A DNA stretch of 23,825 bases from a virus. The notes under the pieces were generated by a model. The model had not been told where the DNA came from. It ran no database searches and saw only the letters and a program-made list of their open reading frames with translations. Position numbers and translations under genes: made by a program. Of this stretch, positions 22,802 to 23,825 are shown piece by piece (position 1 is the first letter of the stretch; each line of letters opens with the position of its first letter). The stretch is taken from positions 1 through 23,825 of IMG/VR virus record IMGVR_UViG_3300049215_000818; one strand, given 5' to 3'.

Positions 22802-22894
22802 AGCGCGCCCCCAATCATGGAAGTGTCCGGCATCGCCTCGCCGCCGATCGGGCTCGGCGTCGCCCTTTCGGCTTCGGCATTTCGAATCATCTGG

Positions 22895-22934
22895 TGAAAA
22901 TGTAGCTGTGAGTGAAAATCACTGCAAGTGAAAA
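22895..22934. promoter_or_regulatory. Candidate operator for XRE repressor
   Basis: TGAAAA recurs at 22895, 22913 and 22929. The middle copy lies in a perfect palindrome, AGTGAAAATCACT (22911-22923), and the third is preceded by AAG as well. It lies in the 187-bp gap between the divergent GcrA-like and XRE genes, where a lysogeny-type repressor would bind. Confidence 0.45.
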
Positions 22935-22988
22935 AATACACTCTCAGCTTGTTGCGTTTTTGCCGTTCAGGAGGTATTGTGTGCAATC

Positions 22989-23303
22989 ATGATGCAGCGC
23001 CAACGAGCAAGGACCTACATCCGCGAGTGGCGCCGCCACCGCGGACTGACGCTCCAGCAGCTCGCAGGCCGTCTGGAGATGACAGCAAGTCATCTGTCGA
23101 TGCTTGAGCGCGGCAAGAGAGGCTACACCCAGGACATGCTCGAGGCGCTGGCCGAGGCGCTGGGGACCGATCCCGCTTCCCTGTTGATGCGGGATCCAAA
23201 TGACCCGGATGCCATATGGTCTATCTGGGACCAGGCGAAGCCGGGTGAGCGCCGGCAAATCGTTGAGGTTGCGCACGCTTTGCTTCGGAGCGGCACCAAG
23301 TAG
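22989..23303 (+). CDS. XRE-family transcriptional repressor
   Basis: A 104-aa protein with a Cro/CI-type helix-turn-helix: YIREWRRHRGLTLQQLAGRLE then TASHLSMLERGKRGYTQDML and EALAEALGTDPASLL. A helical tail (PGERRQIVEVAHALLRSG) of the kind that makes dimers follows. AGGAGGT (22969-22975) is 13 bases before ATG 22989; a TTG at 22977 is too close to it. A repressor of this kind would keep the prophage genes silent and regulate itself from the TGAAAA sites upstream. It could also be an unlinked host regulator. Confidence 0.82.
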   Translation: MMQRQRARTYIREWRRHRGLTLQQLAGRLEMTASHLSMLERGKRGYTQDMLEALAEALGTDPASLLMRDPNDPDAIWSIWDQAKPGERRQIVEVAHALLRSGTK

Positions 23304-23522
23304 CCGATACGCTTTCTCCGCGCGGCCACGAGCTGCTGCTGATTGACCGGGCCTTGCGCCTTGAATCTTGGCCTGTTTCCCACCGAGGCAGTGCGCCCTC
23401 AGGGCCGAAGCCGCGTCTTCCGCTGACTCCCCCGGGCCGTCAATAAATTGACCGTAAAGAAAAACTCATCGTCTTTACCATAGTCACCCATGGTGAAAAT
23501 TGCAGTCTGAGCCGCCGAACCG

Positions 23523-23825
23523 ATGGATGGCCGTATGCACGCCACAGTCCACCTCGTGCTGAATGATTTCGGCCGACTTGGGATCGCGCTCGTCGAGACC
23601 GACCCCATGCACGCGGACCAGGAAACAATCGTCTGCCAGATGATCGCAGGGCAGTACGATCGTCCGATCCGGGTTGATGCCTACAACATTCTTGTGGGCA
23701 GGGCTTGGGACGCATCGAGGGACATTGCTCGCCTCATTGCAAAGCGTTGCGAGCCGGGCTGCATGCCGCCCGGCGTGCGGGCCTTCTGCGAGCGCAATGG
23801 AGCCTTGCCCCGGCAAGCGGCGTAA
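23523..23825 (+). CDS. Rhizobial conserved hypothetical protein
   Basis: A 100-aa protein matching a common Bradyrhizobium-type pattern: LNDFGRLG, ETDPMHADQETIVCQMIAGQY, RVDAYN and SRDIARLI. The family is small, cytosolic and of unknown function. The start is ATG 23523, or ATG 23535 four codons later; neither has a strong ribosome site. The stop TAA is exactly at the window end, so the gene is complete. It is useful mainly as a marker that this side is Bradyrhizobium-like chromosome. Confidence 0.7.
   Translation: MDGRMHATVHLVLNDFGRLGIALVETDPMHADQETIVCQMIAGQYDRPIRVDAYNILVGRAWDASRDIARLIAKRCEPGCMPPGVRAFCERNGALPRQAA

Noticed and set aside
1-23825. tRNA or rRNA genes
   Set aside because: I found no cloverleaf-like or rRNA-like sequence on reading; a tRNAscan search would settle it.

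Overview
The window joins two blocks of different composition. Positions 1 to about 11,935 have moderate GC and genes on both strands. From about 11,935 to the end the DNA is GC-rich and reads like a Bradyrhizobium/Rhodopseudomonas-type alphaproteobacterium; this host guess rests on remembered resemblance of several small conserved proteins and on CTTGAC-type -35 boxes, not on a search.

Left block (1-11,853): the left end of an integrated mobile element. It opens with a tyrosine integrase whose 5' end lies outside the window, then a second, shorter tyrosine recombinase. A plus-strand run (1955-5656) follows in which three proteins resemble T4-type myovirus families: a baseplate tail-tube cap (gp48/gp54-like, frameshifted), a prohead core scaffold (gp22-like) and a DUF6433-like protein. 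A minus-strand block carries a DUF3800 protein, a DUF3223 protein, two unknowns and a winged-helix replication initiator. The initiator gene contains a phage-lambda-O-like candidate origin: six 23-bp-spaced iterons next to an AT-rich 14-bp tandem duplication, both out of register with the codons. A ribbon-helix-helix regulator, a small leaderless gene, an orphan DNA methyltransferase with an altered catalytic motif (DPLY) and an AlpA-like excisionase complete the element.

Junction (about 11,854-11,945): the excisionase gene is followed at once by a major capsid protein gene that is cut off after about 114 recognisable residues. The simplest reading is that the element integrated inside the capsid gene of a resident podovirus-type prophage. 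A chimeric assembly is the main alternative.

Right block (11,912-18,937, all minus strand): a compact podovirus head module in order of transcription: a 126-aa unknown, large terminase, a small HTH protein, two small virion-type proteins, T7-like head-tail connector (portal), Bbp19-like protein, a small exported protein, scaffold, truncated capsid. Farther right are a conserved hypothetical (19,057-19,464) and about 2 kb without convincing genes. That stretch holds four copies of a 54-bp repeat with promoter-like architecture and a nested-hairpin repeat. Then come two regulator-like genes (including a GcrA-like one), an XRE repressor with a candidate operator, and a conserved hypothetical at the right edge.

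The most notable points are the integrated T4-like genes travelling with their own origin, the interrupted prophage capsid gene, the intragenic origin, and the four-copy promoter-like repeat array.
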